Source: Dyadobacter sp.
GTDB taxonomy: Bacteria; Bacteroidota; Bacteroidia; Cytophagales; Spirosomataceae
Direction of reading: 5' to 3'
DNA: 64,000 nt
Assembly: GCF_017744695.1 (NCBI RefSeq)
Contig: NZ_JAGIAS010000005.1
Span: 62,001 to 126,000 of the forward strand
The translations under genes were made by a program, and so were the position numbers. Positions 62,597-64,000 of the stretch are shown here, one piece after another. The notes under the pieces were generated by a model. The model was not told where the DNA came from and did not search any database. It saw only the letters and a program-made list of their open reading frames with translations. Positions within the stretch are counted from its first letter, which is position 1. Each line of letters starts with the position of its first letter.

Positions 62597-63400
62597 ATGC
62601 GTGTGGGTTTTCTGAACATCAATTGGGCTGATATCCTGGATGTTTTTTTAGTGTCCATTCTTCTTTATCAGGTATATACCCTAGTTCGGGGAAGTATTGC
62701 AAGCAGGGTTTTTCTGGGATATTTGTTCGTTTACGTCTTCTATCTGGTGGTCAAAGGGCTCGGGCTGGGTCTACTGACAGCCATCCTGCAATACTTTATG
62801 GGCGTCGGTGCGGTAGCATTGATCGTGATTTTCCAGCAGGAGATCCGGCGTTTTCTGCTGATTATCGGCAAGTCGACTATTTATACCAATAATGGTTTCC
62901 TGAAAAAGTTCATCGGCAATTCGATGATGGATTTCAAAGTAAAAAACCTGAAAGAGGTGATCGACGCGAGCAAGACCATCGCTGCAAACTTTACGGGGGC
63001 ATTGATCGTGCTGAACAAGCGCGACGATCTGGGGAAATATGTCGAAACCGGCGAAATGCTGGACGCACGCGTTTCCAAGCCGTTGCTGGTATCGCTTTTC
63101 AACCAATACAGCGAACTGCACGATGGCGCGGTGATCATTGTCGATGGTGTTCTGAAAGCGGCGCGCTGCGTGTTGCCGGTTGCCGATGGTGTAGATGTGC
63201 CGTCTTCACTGGGTTTTCGGCACCGTGCTGCGATGGGTATGAGCGAGGCCACGGATGCGATCGTGATTGTGATTTCGGAGCAGACCGGCAAGATATCTTT
63301 GGCGGTGGAAGGGGAGCTGCACAGCAATATCCCATACAACGAGCTGGAATCGCGTATTGAGGAGTACCTGGCCTCGGATGTACAGCGAATGCCTAAATAA
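62597..63400 (+). CDS. cdaA: diadenylate cyclase (c-di-AMP synthase)
   Basis: 267 residues. Three N-terminal membrane helices (about 10-85), then the DAC domain with the DGA motif in YSELHDGAVIIVDG (near 175) and the RHR motif in LGFRHRAAMGMSE (near 207). It makes c-di-AMP from ATP. The order folP-cdaA recurs in the phylum (recall). No cdaR is adjacent. Confidence 0.95.
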   Translation: MRVGFLNINWADILDVFLVSILLYQVYTLVRGSIASRVFLGYLFVYVFYLVVKGLGLGLLTAILQYFMGVGAVALIVIFQQEIRRFLLIIGKSTIYTNNGFLKKFIGNSMMDFKVKNLKEVIDASKTIAANFTGALIVLNKRDDLGKYVETGEMLDARVSKPLLVSLFNQYSELHDGAVIIVDGVLKAARCVLPVADGVDVPSSLGFRHRAAMGMSEATDAIVIVISEQTGKISLAVEGELHSNIPYNELESRIEEYLASDVQRMPK

Positions 63401-63433
63401 GTTTATTTACACGAAATATATTTTGCAAGGAAA

Positions 63434-63465
63434 TTTGGCGTTTTGGGAAGCAATTTCTATTTTTG
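63434..63465 (+). promoter_or_regulatory. Bacteroidota-type promoter of rpsT
   Basis: TTTG (63434-63437), a 20-base spacer and TATTTTTG (63458-63465) fit the -33 TTTG / -7 TAnnTTTG consensus exactly. It would start transcription about 30 bases before the rpsT ATG. Confidence 0.8.
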
Positions 63466-63502
63466 CAGACCGAAATGAGAAATAGAAAAATATTCATTAC
63501 CA

Positions 63503-63766
63503 ATGGCAAATCATAAATCAGCTTTAAAAAGAATCCGCGCTAACGAGACTAAGCGTTTGCGTAATCGTTACCAGCACAAGACTACCCGTTCATACATCAA
63601 GAAATTGCGTGAAACGACTGATAAGGCAGTAGCTGTTGAAGTTTACAAAACTGTATCTTCAATGTTGGATCGTTTGGCAAAGAAAAATATCATCCACAAG
63701 AAGAAAGCTTCTAATCAGAAGTCTAAACTGGCGAAATTCGTCAACGGACTTGCTGTTGCAGCGTAA
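63503..63766 (+). CDS. rpsT: 30S ribosomal protein S20
   Basis: 87 residues, full length. Basic throughout, with MANHKSALKRIRANETKRLR and a helical KKNIIHKKKASNQKSKLAK tail typical of S20, which binds 16S rRNA in the 30S body. Own promoter and terminator. Confidence 0.98.
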   Translation: MANHKSALKRIRANETKRLRNRYQHKTTRSYIKKLRETTDKAVAVEVYKTVSSMLDRLAKKNIIHKKKASNQKSKLAKFVNGLAVAA

Positions 63767-63786
63767 TTTTTACTTCCTGTGACCCG

Positions 63787-63819
63787 AAACCCCGGCAAAT
63801 GCTTGCCGGGGTTTTTCTT
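63787..63819 (+). terminator. intrinsic terminator of rpsT
   Basis: AAACCCCGGCAA (63787-63798) and TTGCCGGGGTTT (63803-63814) form a perfect 12-base stem with a 4-base loop and a T-run. Confidence 0.92.
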
Positions 63820-63842
63820 TTTATTGTATATTGCGCATTCTG

Positions 63843-63886
63843 AAAAGAACCTTGCACGGGTATAAATGCCCCTGCAAGGTTCTTTT
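63843..63886 (+). terminator. second strong hairpin before the last gene
   Basis: AAAAGAACCTTGCA (63843-63856) pairs with TGCAAGGTTCTTTT (63873-63886), with an inner GGG/CCC step. It lies between the rpsT terminator and the next start, so it may be a backup terminator, or part of the next gene's leader. Confidence 0.6.
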
Positions 63887-63934
63887 GGTGTAAGCTTAAA
63901 TTGTTCAAACCACCTAAAACTTAAATTCTTTTCC

Positions 63935-64000
63935 ATGAAGAAAGTTGCATTATTTGCTGGTTTGGCTGCGTTGGGAAGTGTTCCGGCGTTAGCTCAATCA
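63935..64000 (+). CDS. exported protein, N-terminal fragment
   Basis: The gene runs off the right edge. The visible 22 residues, MKKVALFAGLAALGSVPALA then QS, form a typical Sec signal peptide with an ALA cleavage site. No function can be given. Confidence 0.7.
   Translation, partial: MKKVALFAGLAALGSVPALAQS

Noticed and set aside
1..64000. tRNA genes, insertion sequences, prophage or integrase genes
   Set aside because: No cloverleaf with a CCA end, transposase, integrase or terminal inverted repeat was seen; gene content and base composition look even.

Overview
The window looks like the chromosome of a Bacteroidota member of the order Cytophagales, close to Dyadobacter/Spirosomaceae (inference). 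It is gene-dense. Several upstream regions carry the Bacteroidota -7 motif TAnnTTTG. One protein has a type IX secretion (T9SS) C-terminal sorting domain. It also holds families typical of the phylum: BT_3928-like DoxX, DUF5683, DUF1599, and sugar transferases with a Cys-rich insertion. I see no tRNA, rRNA, CRISPR array, insertion sequence or prophage.

Layout. 1-1.2 kb: tail of an ECF sigma factor and an overlapping anti-sigma-like membrane protein with a TonB-like end. 1.5-26 kb: a large exopolysaccharide (EPS) region. It has an orphan receiver, a pseudoreceiver-sugar transferase fusion (initiating enzyme), a half-length TolC-like protein, a Wzz/Wzc-type co-polymerase with a degenerate kinase domain, a Wzy-like polymerase, a Wzx-like flippase, nine glycosyltransferases and two acyltransferases. 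Embedded regulators are a hybrid histidine kinase with its own receiver and HPt domain, an orphan HPt protein, and a partner-switching cassette (membrane protein, REC-PP2C phosphatase, STAS, HATPase) whose last gene overlaps an acyltransferase gene. 26-29.5 kb: an Mla-like lipid ABC transporter preceded by an EcsC-family gene. 29.7-32.8 kb: a two-gene secreted carbohydrate-degrading operon (GH43, then a T9SS-sorted SGNH/sialate-O-acetylesterase-like protein). 32.8-39.5 kb: two coupled multi-pass membrane proteins, a methyltransferase, ApaG, uracil-DNA glycosylase, a Dabb protein, a zinc-dependent phospholipase C/S1-P1-type protein and a DinB protein. 39.5-44.6 kb: a DEAD-box helicase with a long leader, alanine dehydrogenase divergent from an Lrp/AsnC regulator, and a radical SAM/SPASM protein. 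44.8-50.4 kb: parA-parB-DUF5683-dapB and tandem signal peptidases. 50.5-64 kb: a branching-enzyme-like GH13 protein, DprA, an AlbA_2 protein, an FKBP isomerase, ProRS, a repetitive Gly/Tyr/Ser lipoprotein candidate, an outer-membrane transporter-like protein, shikimate kinase, a DoxX protein, a duplicated DUF1599 protein, folP, the c-di-AMP synthase cdaA, rpsT, and the start of an exported protein.

How it fits together. The EPS genes between 3.9 and 11.6 kb are co-directional and mostly overlap by 1-4 bases, so they read as one translationally coupled operon for assembly and export. The surrounding regulators use two logics: His-Asp phosphorelay and Ser-phosphorylation partner switching. They suggest that polysaccharide synthesis, and possibly its acylation, is controlled after translation. 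This is the most unusual part of the window. The rest is mostly housekeeping.
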